A DNA stretch of 64,000 bases, from contig NZ_JAUFQB010000060.1 of the NCBI RefSeq assembly GCF_030409525.1, forward strand, positions 22,304 through 86,303. Reading direction: 5' to 3'. Below are positions 8,774 to 17,478 of this stretch, piece after piece. Numbering within the stretch: the stretch's first letter is position 1; the number at the start of each line of letters is the position of its first letter. Position numbers and translations under genes: made by a program. The notes under the pieces were generated by a model. It made no database searches and was not told where the DNA came from. It was given only the letters and a program-made list of their open reading frames with translations. This DNA comes from Kaistella yonginensis. GTDB lineage: Bacteria > Bacteroidota > Bacteroidia > Flavobacteriales > Weeksellaceae.

Positions 8774-9727
8774 TTATCCTTTTAAGGCTTTTATTTTCTG
8801 AGTTAATTCTGGAATAATTTGAAAAGCATCACCAACCACTCCATAATCTGCAGATTTGAAGAAAGGAGCTTCTGGATCGCTATTGATTACCACAATTGTT
8901 TTAGAAGAATTCACTCCGGCCAAATGCTGAATCGCGCCAGAAATACCTACGGCAATATATAAGTTGGGCGAAATTGCTTTCCCGGTTTGACCAACATGTT
9001 CAGAGTGAGGCCTCCAGCCAATATCAGAAACAGGTTTTGAACAAGCTGTTGCCGCGCCCAAAAGGTTTGCTAAATCTTCGATCATTCCCCAATTTTCCGG
9101 ACCTTTCATTCCACGACCAGCGGAAACTACGATTTCAGCTTCTTTCAAATCAAGTTTGCCAGAGCTTTGCTCGTGAGAAATTACTTTGGTATCTTCGTTT
9201 GCTACTGATAGGTTTTTCACTTCTTCTGCACCGGCCACTGCATTTTCTTTAACACCAAAAGCGTTTTGAGAAACGGTTACAATTACTCCTGCGGCTTCAG
9301 CTTTTGCGTGCATCATTCCTTTACCAGAGAACGCTCTTCTTTTCACTTGAAAAGGAGAGATGCTTTCTGGAGTTTCAATTGCGTTGGTAATTAAGGAAAA
9401 ACCTTTCATAATCGCCAACATAGGTGCGATTGAAGAAGCATCTGTGGTATGAGGGAATATGATAACACCGCCAGTGCCATTAGACACTTCGTTCACTGCC
9501 TGTGCGTAAGCTTTTGCACTAAAATTTTTCAGTCCTTCATCTTTAATATTAAGGACTTGGTTTGCACCATATTTATACAATAAATCTGAAGAATCTGTCG
9601 GATTAACGGATATAGCGGTCACGGTATCGCCATTTTTATCAGCGATTGATTTGGCATAAGAAACTGCCTCAAATGCTGCTTTTTTATAGATTCCGTTTAT
9701 ATTTTCTGCATATACGAATATTGCCAT
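8774..9727 (-). CDS. etfA: Electron transfer flavoprotein alpha subunit
   Basis: 317 residues. The C-terminal FAD domain is clear: VVSAGRGMKGPENW, SKPVSDIGWRPHSEHVGQTG, and GISGAIQHLAG near Asn-Ser-Asp-Pro-Glu-Ala. It forms a heterodimer with EtfB that takes electrons from acyl-CoA dehydrogenases and hands them to the quinone pool through ETF-quinone oxidoreductase. It is co-transcribed with etfB (49-base gap) from a promoter carrying the palindrome shared with the fad operon, which ties it to beta-oxidation. Confidence 0.95.
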   Translation of the reverse strand: MAIFVYAENINGIYKKAAFEAVSYAKSIADKNGDTVTAISVNPTDSSDLLYKYGANQVLNIKDEGLKNFSAKAYAQAVNEVSNGTGGVIIFPHTTDASSIAPMLAIMKGFSLITNAIETPESISPFQVKRRAFSGKGMMHAKAEAAGVIVTVSQNAFGVKENAVAGAEEVKNLSVANEDTKVISHEQSSGKLDLKEAEIVVSAGRGMKGPENWGMIEDLANLLGAATACSKPVSDIGWRPHSEHVGQTGKAISPNLYIAVGISGAIQHLAGVNSSKTIVVINSDPEAPFFKSADYGVVGDAFQIIPELTQKIKALKG

Positions 9728-9776
9728 TTTAATTAATTTTAAATTTTAAATTATGAATTATAAATCAGATTGCAAC

Positions 9777-10523
9777 TTAAATTACTTTCGCTTCTTCGTG
9801 AAGTAATCTTACCAATTCATCAAGATTGTCTGGAGCCACCATTTTCACTGCCGCTCTAGCCGGTACAGCATCAAAAGATACTGCATCTACTTTTACTTCG
9901 TTATTAATTGGCTCATTAACGGTCAAAGGTTTTGTTCTGGCAGACATAATACCACGCATATTCGGGATGATTAAATCCTTCTCATCCACCATTCCTTTCT
10001 GACCTGCAATAACTGCTGGAAGTTTTACCGAAATGGTTTCTTTACCACCTTCGATTTCGCGCACAGCAGTTGCTTCGGCACCGTTGACTTCTAAGCCAAC
10101 ACACGCATTAACAAAAGGTTGATTTAACAACTGGGCAACCATTCCTGGTACCGCTCCACCATTATAATCAATGGATTCTTTACCGCAAAGAATTAAATCA
10201 TAACCACCACTTTGCGCGATGTTTGCAATTTCTTTAGCTACGGAAAAGCTGTCTTTTGGTTCAACATTAATTCTAATCGCATCGTTAGCACCAATCGCCA
10301 ATGATTTTCTAATAACAGGTTCTGTGGAAGCATCACCAACATTAATTACTGTTACCGTTGCGCCGGCAGATTCCTGTAATTTAATTGCTTTGGTTAATCC
10401 AAATTCGTCTAAAGGGTTGATTACCCACTGAATTCCATTTTTATCAAACGCAGATTTGTCTGCCGTAAAATTAATTTTGGAGGTAGTATCTGGTACACTA
10501 CTGATACAAACTAATATTTTCAT
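9777..10523 (-). CDS. etfB: Electron transfer flavoprotein beta subunit
   Basis: 248 residues, normal length. It starts with KILVCISSVPDTTSKI and contains DLILCGKESIDYNGG and GMVAQLL, typical EtfB adenine-nucleotide-fold segments. It is the AMP-binding partner of EtfA. The gene is first in etfBA; the upstream 95-base gap carries an 18-bp perfect palindrome (10570-10587) and a TATCTTAG promoter-like box (10552-10559). Confidence 0.95.
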   Translation of the reverse strand: MKILVCISSVPDTTSKINFTADKSAFDKNGIQWVINPLDEFGLTKAIKLQESAGATVTVINVGDASTEPVIRKSLAIGANDAIRINVEPKDSFSVAKEIANIAQSGGYDLILCGKESIDYNGGAVPGMVAQLLNQPFVNACVGLEVNGAEATAVREIEGGKETISVKLPAVIAGQKGMVDEKDLIIPNMRGIMSARTKPLTVNEPINNEVKVDAVSFDAVPARAAVKMVAPDNLDELVRLLHEEAKVI

Positions 10524-10551
10524 GTGCTAATATTTATTGTTTTAATTTTTG

Positions 10552-10559
10552 CTAAGATA
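10552..10559 (-). promoter_or_regulatory. Probable -7 box of etfBA
   Basis: Minus-strand TATCTTAG is one base from TAnnTTTG and lies 10 bases downstream of the palindromic operator, in the same order as at marR. Confidence 0.4.
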
Positions 10560-10569
10560 AATAATTATT

Positions 10570-10587
10570 TACTATGCATGCATAGTA
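10570..10587. promoter_or_regulatory. Palindromic operator upstream of etfBA
   Basis: TACTATGCATGCATAGTA is an 18-bp perfect palindrome. Its core recurs twice upstream of the MarR gene at 21.7-21.8 kb and was not seen in other intergenic regions. Its place just upstream of the -7 box suits repression. The binding protein is inferred to be the MarR regulator encoded at 21869. Confidence 0.75.
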
Positions 10588-10617
10588 TTATTAAAAATTT
10601 TATATTTAATACATAAT

Positions 10618-11322
10618 TTAACCCTTTGGTTTTAAAGGTCTAATCTCTATTTTACTTGGTAAAGTGCGAGGATTCATGTTAAAAATATCAACGATCAACT
10701 GACCGATATCTTCCGGTTGTATTTTCCAGGCATCTTTTTCAGAGGGCAGATTACCATTAAAATACGTAGAAACCGAGCCCGGCATGATGGTAGAAACTTT
10801 AATATTATACTTTCTTAAATCCAACATGGCGGCTTGTGTGAAACCAACAGCTCCGAATTTTGAAGCGTTGTAACCCGAACCATTTTCAAAAAAATTAGTT
10901 CCAGCCAAGCTCGAAATCGTGATGAAGTAACCTTCTGATTTTTTTAATTCTTCCACAGAGGCTTTCAGCGTATGGAAAATTCCGGTAAGATTGGTATCGA
11001 TCATCGAGGACCATTCTTCAATTGCCAGTTCATCCACTGGTTTGAAAACGCCTAGACCCGCATTGGCAATTACGTAATCAATTTTTCCGAATTTTTTGAT
11101 GATTTTAGCGATTGCATTTTTCTCATCTTCAAAATTTTTAACATCGGAACCAATACCGAAAACAGGGGTTTCCTGGGTTGACAATTGCTTTGCAACTTGC
11201 ACCGCATCGTTTTGATCTCGCCCAGAAATGGCAACGGTAATCCCATGTTTATGGAGTACTTCTGCGATTCCCAAACCAATACCTTTGGTTCCGCCAGTTA
11301 TATAAGCAACTTTATTTTTCAT
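10618..11322 (-). CDS. SDR-family oxidoreductase
   Basis: 234 residues, classical short-chain dehydrogenase. Cofactor motif TGGTKGIG (about 9-16), NAGLG, catalytic Ser in ITISSLAG, and YNASKFG supplying Tyr and Lys. It reduces or oxidises a carbonyl/alcohol with NAD(P)H. It resembles 3-oxoacyl-ACP reductase-like SDRs, but the substrate is unknown. It is upstream of etfBA on the same strand, though the operator and promoter between them suggest separate control. Confidence 0.85.
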   Translation of the reverse strand: MKNKVAYITGGTKGIGLGIAEVLHKHGITVAISGRDQNDAVQVAKQLSTQETPVFGIGSDVKNFEDEKNAIAKIIKKFGKIDYVIANAGLGVFKPVDELAIEEWSSMIDTNLTGIFHTLKASVEELKKSEGYFITISSLAGTNFFENGSGYNASKFGAVGFTQAAMLDLRKYNIKVSTIMPGSVSTYFNGNLPSEKDAWKIQPEDIGQLIVDIFNMNPRTLPSKIEIRPLKPKG

Positions 11323-11441
11323 TATTAATTATTTGCTTTAAAGTTAAAAAAAGTCTGTGACTTGGGATAATTTCTTTGATTTAAAAAAGACAAGAGCTCG
11401 ATTTTAAAAATCAATCAACCTAAAAATAATAATTTAAGAGC

Positions 11442-11471
11442 GATAAAAAAGCACCTTTAAAAAGGTGCTTT
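11442..11471 (-). terminator. Terminator after the M20 dipeptidase
   Basis: AAAGCACCTTT (11448-11458) and AAAGGTGCTTT (11461-11471) form a strong hairpin followed by T residues on the minus strand. Confidence 0.8.
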
Positions 11472-11476
11472 GATAA

Positions 11477-12856
11477 TTATTTGGTATAATTTTCGAAAAA
11501 CAACGGAATACTTTCAATTCCTTTATAAAAATTAAACAAGCCGTAATGTTCATTCGGTGAGTGAATTGCATCTGAATCTAAACCAAATCCCATCAATACT
11601 GATTTTGCCTTCAAAACTTCTTCAAACATGGCGGTAATCGGAATACTCCCTCCACTTCTGTACGGAAGCACTTCTTTGCCAAAAGCAGTTTCCATGGCAG
11701 TTTTCGCAGCTCGGAATTCTTTGGTATCGCTTGGCAAAACATAAGGCATCCCACCGTGATGTGGATTTACTTTTACCTTCACATTTGCAGGAGCAATTTT
11801 TTCAAAATATTTGGTGAACTTTTCTGTAATTTCATTTGGGGTTTGATAAGGAACTAAACGCATCGAGATCTTCGCAAATGCTTTGGACGGAATTACGGTT
11901 TTCGCACCTTCACCAATATAACCGCCCCAAATTCCGTTGCAATCTAAAGTCGGACGAATAGAGGTTCTTTCTAAAGTGGTATACCCTTTTTCCCCTTCTA
12001 CTCCATTCAAACCGATTGATTTTTTAAAATGTTCCAGGTCGTCTTTCAATTTATTCATATCGGCTCTTTCAGCATCAGAAACCGTTTCTACATTATCGTA
12101 AAAACCATCGATGGTAATATGTCCATTTTCATCAATTAAATTGGCGATCATTCTAGAAAGTACATGAATAGGATTTGGAACTGCACCGCCATACAAGCCA
12201 GAATGTAAATCACGGTTTGGTCCTTCTACTTCGACTTCTACGTAACTCAAACCTCTTAATCCGGTTGTTACCGTTGGTTGTTCGTTCGAATAAATATGAG
12301 TATCTGATATTAAAATAACATCACAAGATAATTTTTCTTTGTTTTCATTTACGAAAGCTTCCAAACTTTTTGACCCAACTTCTTCTTCGCCTTCAAAAAT
12401 AAACTTAACGTTACAAGGCAAAGTATTGGTTTTCATCATCGCTTCAAAAGCTTTGATGTGCATGAAAAACTGGCCCTTATCATCAGCAGAACCACGGGCG
12501 AAAATTGCACCTTCGGGGTGAATTTCAGTTTTCTCAATATACGGTTCGAAAGGTGGTTTTGTCCATAATTCTAATGGATCTGGCGGTTGTACATCGTAAT
12601 GACCATAGACCAAAACAGTTGGTAAACTTTTATCTAAAAATTTTTGACCAAAAACAATTGGGTATCCTTTGGTTTCGCAAACTTCAACATCATCAGCGCC
12701 GGCGTCCCTAAGAAATTTTGCCACTTCATCAGCACATTTTAAAACTTCATCTTTATAGGCAGGATCTGCACTGATCGAAGCAATTTTTAACAATTCAAAA
12801 AGTTCATCAACATAACGCTGTTTGTTTTCTTGAATGTAATTTAAGGTTTCTTTCAT
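11477..12856 (-). CDS. M20-family dipeptidase
   Basis: 459 residues. The metal-site motifs of the M20/M25/M40 dipeptidase branch are present: VYGHYDVQPPDP, ARGSADDKGQ and FEGEEEVGS with the catalytic Glu; a dimerisation (lid) domain occupies the middle, and AIHSPNE supplies a late metal His. It is expected to be a cytosolic dipeptidase with a two-metal site. It is a single-gene unit with its own terminator. Confidence 0.92.
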   Translation of the reverse strand: MKETLNYIQENKQRYVDELFELLKIASISADPAYKDEVLKCADEVAKFLRDAGADDVEVCETKGYPIVFGQKFLDKSLPTVLVYGHYDVQPPDPLELWTKPPFEPYIEKTEIHPEGAIFARGSADDKGQFFMHIKAFEAMMKTNTLPCNVKFIFEGEEEVGSKSLEAFVNENKEKLSCDVILISDTHIYSNEQPTVTTGLRGLSYVEVEVEGPNRDLHSGLYGGAVPNPIHVLSRMIANLIDENGHITIDGFYDNVETVSDAERADMNKLKDDLEHFKKSIGLNGVEGEKGYTTLERTSIRPTLDCNGIWGGYIGEGAKTVIPSKAFAKISMRLVPYQTPNEITEKFTKYFEKIAPANVKVKVNPHHGGMPYVLPSDTKEFRAAKTAMETAFGKEVLPYRSGGSIPITAMFEEVLKAKSVLMGFGLDSDAIHSPNEHYGLFNFYKGIESIPLFFENYTK

Positions 12857-12902
12857 TTTATTTTAATTGAAATTATTAAATATCGAACTTGGTAAAAATA
12901 AA

Positions 12903-12930
12903 AAAAATGTCTCGCCAAAGCAAGACATTT
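12903..12930 (-). terminator. Terminator after the small lipoprotein
   Basis: AAATGTCT (12905-12912) pairs with AGACATTT (12923-12930) and on the minus strand ends in a T run. Confidence 0.7.
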
Positions 12931-12953
12931 AGATGATAATAACTAAAATAGTT

Positions 12954-13250
12954 CTATTTCGTTTCGGTAGTAGGTGCAGCTGCTGGAGCTTTCACTTCTT
13001 GGGTACTGTCTTTTTGTACTGCGGTCGCTGGTTGATTACTGCTATTCGCACTGTCAGTTGACATCATTTCGGAGGCTTTTTTTGCCTCAGCAGCCTGAAA
13101 TGCAGCGGTTGCTTCATCGCTCATTACATCATCGGTATAGTGTTCTACACCAGGCTCCATTTTCAAAACTCCCTTGTTTGAACCTGCCTGAATTTTCTGA
13201 CAACTGATTGCCAAACCTGCGATTGCTACTGCTAAAATAATTTTTTTCAT
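12954..13250 (-). CDS. Small putative lipoprotein of unknown function
   Basis: 98 residues. A short signal (KKIILAVAIAGLAISC) ends with a lipobox Cys at about 17, so the mature protein is probably lipid-anchored. The remainder is Ala/Ser/Thr/Glu-rich and low in complexity, with EATAAFQAAEAKKASEMM in the middle and a Pro/Ala/Thr tail, suggesting a flexible periplasmic or surface tether. No family is recognised. It has its own promoter box and terminator. Confidence 0.7.
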   Translation of the reverse strand: MKKIILAVAIAGLAISCQKIQAGSNKGVLKMEPGVEHYTDDVMSDEATAAFQAAEAKKASEMMSTDSANSSNQPATAVQKDSTQEVKAPAAAPTTETK

Positions 13251-13294
13251 ATCTACTTTATGATGATTAAGAATCTTTATTTTTTTTTATGCTC

Positions 13295-13302
13295 CAAAAG
13301 TA
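13295..13302 (-). promoter_or_regulatory. -7 box before the small lipoprotein
   Basis: Minus-strand TACTTTTG fits TAnnTTTG, with a TTG about 23 bases further upstream as a possible -33 element. Confidence 0.45.
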
Positions 13303-13340
13303 AGAAATAATAATACTTTCCACAAGACTTTCGTTAAAAT

Positions 13341-14489
13341 CTAAACACTTCTTAAAATAATTTTATTTTTTTGTGTTTGGGTAAAAATTAAATACGCTTT
13401 TCCACCATCGGAAATTTTATATTTTTTTTTAATCTCATCGGGTGTTAAAGGGTAGTTTTTTGAAATGACATTATACTTTTCTCCTTTCTTAATTTGCTTA
13501 GATTCGATGTTTTCTATGTTTAAAACTCTTCCCGGAAATCTTTCGACAAGCTTATCTGAGGTATAAAAATGCGAATTTGGATGTAATTTCTTCAGATTAA
13601 ATTGTTTAGAAATCGAATGAAAACCACCCGATTTTAAAACTGCATTATTCGGAATATACAAATATTGTAGCGGTTCTGAATACTCTGAAACAACAGCTTT
13701 TTCTTCTAAATAATTAAAAGAAAAAATCGTTTCATTACTTTCCAGATTGATGCAACTAATTGAAGTTTGGCCTTTTTCTGTTTCGGAATTAATGCTAACC
13801 AACAATTCCTTCACTTCATTTCTTACCGCAATAATTTGAATTTGCACACAATTCTTTACCACTGAAATCAAATAAGAAATATCGATTAATGGGGAAAGTT
13901 TAATAATAATGTGATCAGAAATATTTCGCAAATGATCTTGTATTTCTAACAAGTTTGGTGATAAATCTTCCAGCAGAAATTTTTTGTTTTTATTTTCATC
14001 TCGTCGTGCTGGATCTAGATATATTAAATCAAACTTTTCTTTATTCTTTTCTAAAAAATTCTCTAAATTTTCATTAATGAATTTCGCTTCTTTATTTAAA
14101 ATATTCCAGTTATGTTCTACGGTTTTTAATAAGTCTGCATTCTGTTCTACCAAAGTAACTTCGGTGAAATTCTGACTTAAAAAATAGGCATCAATTCCAA
14201 AACCACAGGTTAAATCGATAATTTTTTTTCCCATTAAACTTTGAGCTTTAAATTCTGCTGTTGCTTGCGATGAAGCCTGTTCTAGATTCAGATGAGGAGG
14301 AAAAACAATGTCGTCTTTCAACAGAAAAGGAAACTTTTTTTGGGCAACATTCTTGCCTTTAATTTGCTGCACAATTTCCTGCATCGACACGTCTAAGAAA
14401 GGAGATTTTTTCAACAACAAAGAATGCAAATCCGTTGTTAGATTTGCATTGATGTATTGTTGAACTTTTTTATTAAGGATATTTTTCAC
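13341..14489 (-). CDS. Class I SAM-dependent methyltransferase with THUMP-like domain
   Basis: 382 residues. Residues about 85-200 hold a Rossmann methyltransferase core (IIDLTCGFGIDAYFLS for SAM binding; DLIYLDPARRDENK as the DPPY-like catalytic site). The C-terminal part (NSHFYTSDKLVERFPGR and GEKYNVISKNYPLTPDEI) resembles the THUMP-like domain of the Bacteroidota family. An RNA or other nucleic-acid substrate is likely but unproven. It lies downstream of the mutase subunit, separated by a repeat-bearing gap. Confidence 0.8.
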   Translation of the reverse strand: MKNILNKKVQQYINANLTTDLHSLLLKKSPFLDVSMQEIVQQIKGKNVAQKKFPFLLKDDIVFPPHLNLEQASSQATAEFKAQSLMGKKIIDLTCGFGIDAYFLSQNFTEVTLVEQNADLLKTVEHNWNILNKEAKFINENLENFLEKNKEKFDLIYLDPARRDENKNKKFLLEDLSPNLLEIQDHLRNISDHIIIKLSPLIDISYLISVVKNCVQIQIIAVRNEVKELLVSINSETEKGQTSISCINLESNETIFSFNYLEEKAVVSEYSEPLQYLYIPNNAVLKSGGFHSISKQFNLKKLHPNSHFYTSDKLVERFPGRVLNIENIESKQIKKGEKYNVISKNYPLTPDEIKKKYKISDGGKAYLIFTQTQKNKIILRSV

Positions 14490-14505
14490 TGTATTTTTTT
14501 TTTAA

Positions 14506-14532
14506 AACCACAAAAGTCACAAAAGTTTTTTT
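14506..14532. repeat. Dispersed AAAAGTCACAAAAGTT-type repeat
   Basis: The sequence ACCACAAAAGTCACAAAAG lies between two minus-strand genes, with TTCGTGCATTCGTGGC at the other end of the same gap. A similar unit is at 49853-49875. Confidence 0.4.
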
Positions 14533-14598
14533 GAAGAGATTTAAATACTTTTTCATTAAAGAAGAAAAAAGCAAAATTCGTGCATTCGTGGCAAAAAA

Positions 14599-15765
14599 CT
14601 ATTCAAACATTTCAGCCAACCGAACTGCTTTAATTTCGTTTGAGGAATACAGATCTTCGGTAGACTTAGTTTTCTCTAATTTCGGATAGAGATTCACGCC
14701 GATGATTTTTATTTTTACTTCTTCGACCCAATTTTGTTCTTTGATGGCTTGGTCGTAAATTTTTTGTTGAATCCAACCAGATTTCAAAAGTTCAACATAG
14801 CCACCGCCTTCTTCCATCTCTACAAATAATTTCCAGGATTTAACAGCGAATTGTTGCGTAAGATCTTCCACATAATACGAGCCATTTCCCGCATCATCAA
14901 AAACATTAATGATACTTTCGTACGCTAAAACGATTTGCTGTTTAAAGGAAATTTCTTCGGATACGGAATTAGAATTTTCTATTTTATAATCATTGCTAAA
15001 AACGGCATCTGCTCCACCAATCATGGCGGCAGAAATTTCTAAAGTTGACCGAATTAAATTATTTTCAGCATCATTTTTTGATTTATTTCGTAAAGTGGTT
15101 TCCGCAAAAATATAGGGAACTTCGTCTAAATTAAATTCTTTTGAAAATTGGTTAAGGATCAATTTTAAGGCTCGAATTTTCGCAATTTCAAAGAAATAAT
15201 TTCCGCCAACAGCAATCTTAAAAACAATCTTATTTAAAATTTCGGCTCCAAATACCTCGGTCAGTTCTTTTGTTTTTGCCAGAGCAATTGCTAATTGCTG
15301 AACGATGTTCGCTCCGGAATTTTGATGCAAAGAAATATCAACGCAAAGATTTCTTTCAAAGTTTTTAGCTAATAATTCTTTTGCTAACTGTTGATTGAGT
15401 TCACCAGTTTTATCTTCAGTAAAAATATCAATTAAAGAAAAATATCGATTATTTTCATCGATCGAAATATGTTCGGCTAAATCCTTATCGTTAACAAAAA
15501 GTACTTTCTCCTGCAAATCTTCCACATTATTATTCAATAGAAATACAAAGACATTTTCTTCTGCACTTTCATGATAAAGAGCAACAAGATGCGTAGATTC
15601 CTCTACCTTAGGAAGATTGCTCAACGGTTTGAAAACAGAATCGTAATAAGGTTTCACTACAATTCCTTCCAAATTTTCTTTAGATAAAATCTCATAGATA
15701 TTTTCTGTTTTCATTTGTTTCTGAACCGCAGCTTCCCAATCTTGAAGTGATTTTTTTTTAAACAT
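14599..15765 (-). CDS. mutA: Methylmalonyl-CoA mutase small (beta) subunit-like protein
   Basis: About 388 residues from MFKKKSLQDWEAAVQK; an in-frame Met six codons earlier (15783) is less likely. The N-terminal segment, LEGIVVKPYYDSVFKPL and VPYIFAETTLRNKSKNDAENN match the small subunit of two-subunit B12-dependent methylmalonyl-CoA mutases. This subunit lacks the cobalamin domain and needs the large subunit for activity. The large subunit is not in the next gene position or anywhere in the window. It follows the DivIC-like gene by a short gap, so it is probably in the udk unit. Confidence 0.8.
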   Translation of the reverse strand: MFKKKSLQDWEAAVQKQMKTENIYEILSKENLEGIVVKPYYDSVFKPLSNLPKVEESTHLVALYHESAEENVFVFLLNNNVEDLQEKVLFVNDKDLAEHISIDENNRYFSLIDIFTEDKTGELNQQLAKELLAKNFERNLCVDISLHQNSGANIVQQLAIALAKTKELTEVFGAEILNKIVFKIAVGGNYFFEIAKIRALKLILNQFSKEFNLDEVPYIFAETTLRNKSKNDAENNLIRSTLEISAAMIGGADAVFSNDYKIENSNSVSEEISFKQQIVLAYESIINVFDDAGNGSYYVEDLTQQFAVKSWKLFVEMEEGGGYVELLKSGWIQQKIYDQAIKEQNWVEEVKIKIIGVNLYPKLEKTKSTEDLYSSNEIKAVRLAEMFE

Positions 15766-15809
15766 AATTGATATTATCGCCAATTGATGGCTTTTAACTG
15801 AAAAAAATA

Positions 15810-16157
15810 TTACTTCACTGCTTTAGCGCTATCAACCACCAAAATAAAAATCTCCTCATTCGGTTTTTTCATGAAGTAATTTTCACGAGCAAATTTTTCT
15901 TTTTCGTCTTTATTATTCATTAATTTCTTGTAGAACTGATCATTTTTCTCGTATTCGGTTTGATAATAGGCGAGTTGATTTTCATATTTATTGACTTCAC
16001 CATTTAATTCATTAATAACGAGGAAAGAGGTACTGTCAAAGAAAACCATCCATACCAAAAAAAGAAAAATGGTTACGAAATATTTATTCACAAAATATTT
16101 TTGTAAAAATTTATACTTCGTAGATTTCGGTTTAATTTCTTTAATGAGGTCTTCCAT
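15810..16157 (-). CDS. DivIC/FtsB-like septum formation initiator
   Basis: 115 residues: a short cytoplasmic basic start, one membrane helix (YFVTIFLFLVWMVFFD, about 27-42), a coiled coil (INELNGEVNKYENQLAYYQ) and a KFARENYFMKKPNEEIFIL segment typical of the FtsB/DivIC family. It would be part of the division complex with FtsL and FtsQ. One base separates it from udk upstream, so the two are translationally close. Confidence 0.85.
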   Translation of the reverse strand: MEDLIKEIKPKSTKYKFLQKYFVNKYFVTIFLFLVWMVFFDSTSFLVINELNGEVNKYENQLAYYQTEYEKNDQFYKKLMNNKDEKEKFARENYFMKKPNEEIFILVVDSAKAVK

Positions 16158-16158
16158 T

Positions 16159-16776
16159 TTACTGTGGTTTTTTCAGCGTATTATTAATAACGGTCGAAAG
16201 AAAATCAATAGCTACGGTATTTTGTTTCATATTCGGTACAATTAAATCTGCTTCATTTTTTGAGGGTTCGATAAACTCCTGGTGCATCGGCTTCAAGGTG
16301 GTTTGATAACGATGCAGAACTTCTTGTAAATCACGACCCCGCTCTTGGGTATCACGACGGATTCTTCTGATCAACCTTTCGTCTGAATCGGCATGTACAA
16401 ATACTTTTAAATCATATTCTTTTAAAAGTTCTTTATTGGTCAAAACTAAAATTCCTTCTACAATCAAAACATTTCTAGGTTCCACCGAAACATGATCGCC
16501 CGTTCTGGAATGCGTCACAAAAGAATACAAGGGTTGCTCAATGGTCTCACCATTTTTCAAAGCTTTTACGTGTTTAATCAACAGCTCAAAATCGATGGAT
16601 TTGGGATGGTCATAATTCAGAACTTCTCTTTCCTGTAACGTGAGATTCGGATTATCATGGTAGTAATTATCTTGTGAAAGAACGTTGACCCCTTCTGTAT
16701 TGAGTTGCTGAAGAATTTTATTGACTACAGTTGTTTTTCCTGATCCGGTACCTCCTGCAATTCCGATTACGAGCAT
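16159..16776 (-). CDS. udk: Uridine kinase
   Basis: 205 residues, typical length. P-loop GIAGGTGSGKTTV (about 5-17), SQDNYYHD with the catalytic Asp, and RRIRRDTQERGRD as lid region. It phosphorylates uridine and cytidine in pyrimidine salvage. A promoter box TATATTTG lies 13 bases upstream, making it the first gene of a unit running into the DivIC-like gene and mutA. Confidence 0.95.
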   Translation of the reverse strand: MLVIGIAGGTGSGKTTVVNKILQQLNTEGVNVLSQDNYYHDNPNLTLQEREVLNYDHPKSIDFELLIKHVKALKNGETIEQPLYSFVTHSRTGDHVSVEPRNVLIVEGILVLTNKELLKEYDLKVFVHADSDERLIRRIRRDTQERGRDLQEVLHRYQTTLKPMHQEFIEPSKNEADLIVPNMKQNTVAIDFLSTVINNTLKKPQ

Positions 16777-16789
16777 AGTTTTGTTTTTA

Positions 16790-16797
16790 CAAATATA
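16790..16797 (-). promoter_or_regulatory. -7 box before udk
   Basis: Minus-strand TATATTTG fits TAnnTTTG and is 13 bases from the udk start. Confidence 0.5.
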
Positions 16798-16853
16798 AGA
16801 TTTTGTCCTAAATTTCAGAATAAAACTGTACTGAAATTCTTCGAACGATGTAA

Positions 16854-17474
16854 TTAAGCTTTTCGCTCGATATTTAAAATATAATAAACCACCGCCACCA
16901 CCCTGGCTAAAAACTCCCTCGACTGGTTTCTGTAATAACTATTATTGGATAGAACATCCTGTGCATCAAAGCCCAGTGCATTCATCCCACTATTTCTGGC
17001 GTAGAACAGTGCTCGCAAATTATGAAAACCTTGGGATACAATGATCACGTCTTTTTGATGATAGACATCAAGACAGTTTTTAATGCTGGCCTGTGTTTTA
17101 TATCCTTTCGGATCTTCAATGATGATATTTTCCGGTACGCCTTCCTGATAGATAAGATAATTTTTCATGGCTGCGGGTTCGTCATAACCTTTGCTTTTTT
17201 CGCCACTTACTATAATTTTTTTAATTTTTCCATGATGATAAAGGAGTGCCGCGGCATCCATTCTGGCAGTGAAATACGGATTTGATGCGCCTGATTTCAT
17301 TTTCGGAGAAGTGCCCAAAACCAGTGCAGTTTCTCGGGGTGGAATTTTAGAAATCTTGGTGTAGGTTTTTCCATTTGTCACCGCAAAAACCCAAATATTA
17401 GCCAAAATCATAAGTAGAATCCCAATTTCGATGAGATTAAAAAATGATTTTAAAAGATCTAATATTTTTTTCAA
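16854..17474 (-). CDS. DUF218 / SanA-YdcF family membrane protein
   Basis: 206 residues. An N-terminal membrane helix (about 15-35) precedes a DUF218 domain with ALVLGTSPKMKSGASNPYFTAR-like start, ARMDAAALLYHHGKIKKIIVSGE, and VSQGFHNLRALFYAR. The family includes SanA, linked to envelope barrier function at high temperature; biochemical activity is unknown. It starts four bases after the PaaE-like reductase gene and is surely co-transcribed with it. Confidence 0.82.
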   Translation of the reverse strand: MKKILDLLKSFFNLIEIGILLMILANIWVFAVTNGKTYTKISKIPPRETALVLGTSPKMKSGASNPYFTARMDAAALLYHHGKIKKIIVSGEKSKGYDEPAAMKNYLIYQEGVPENIIIEDPKGYKTQASIKNCLDVYHQKDVIIVSQGFHNLRALFYARNSGMNALGFDAQDVLSNNSYYRNQSREFLARVVAVVYYILNIERKA

Positions 17475-17478
17475 AACG

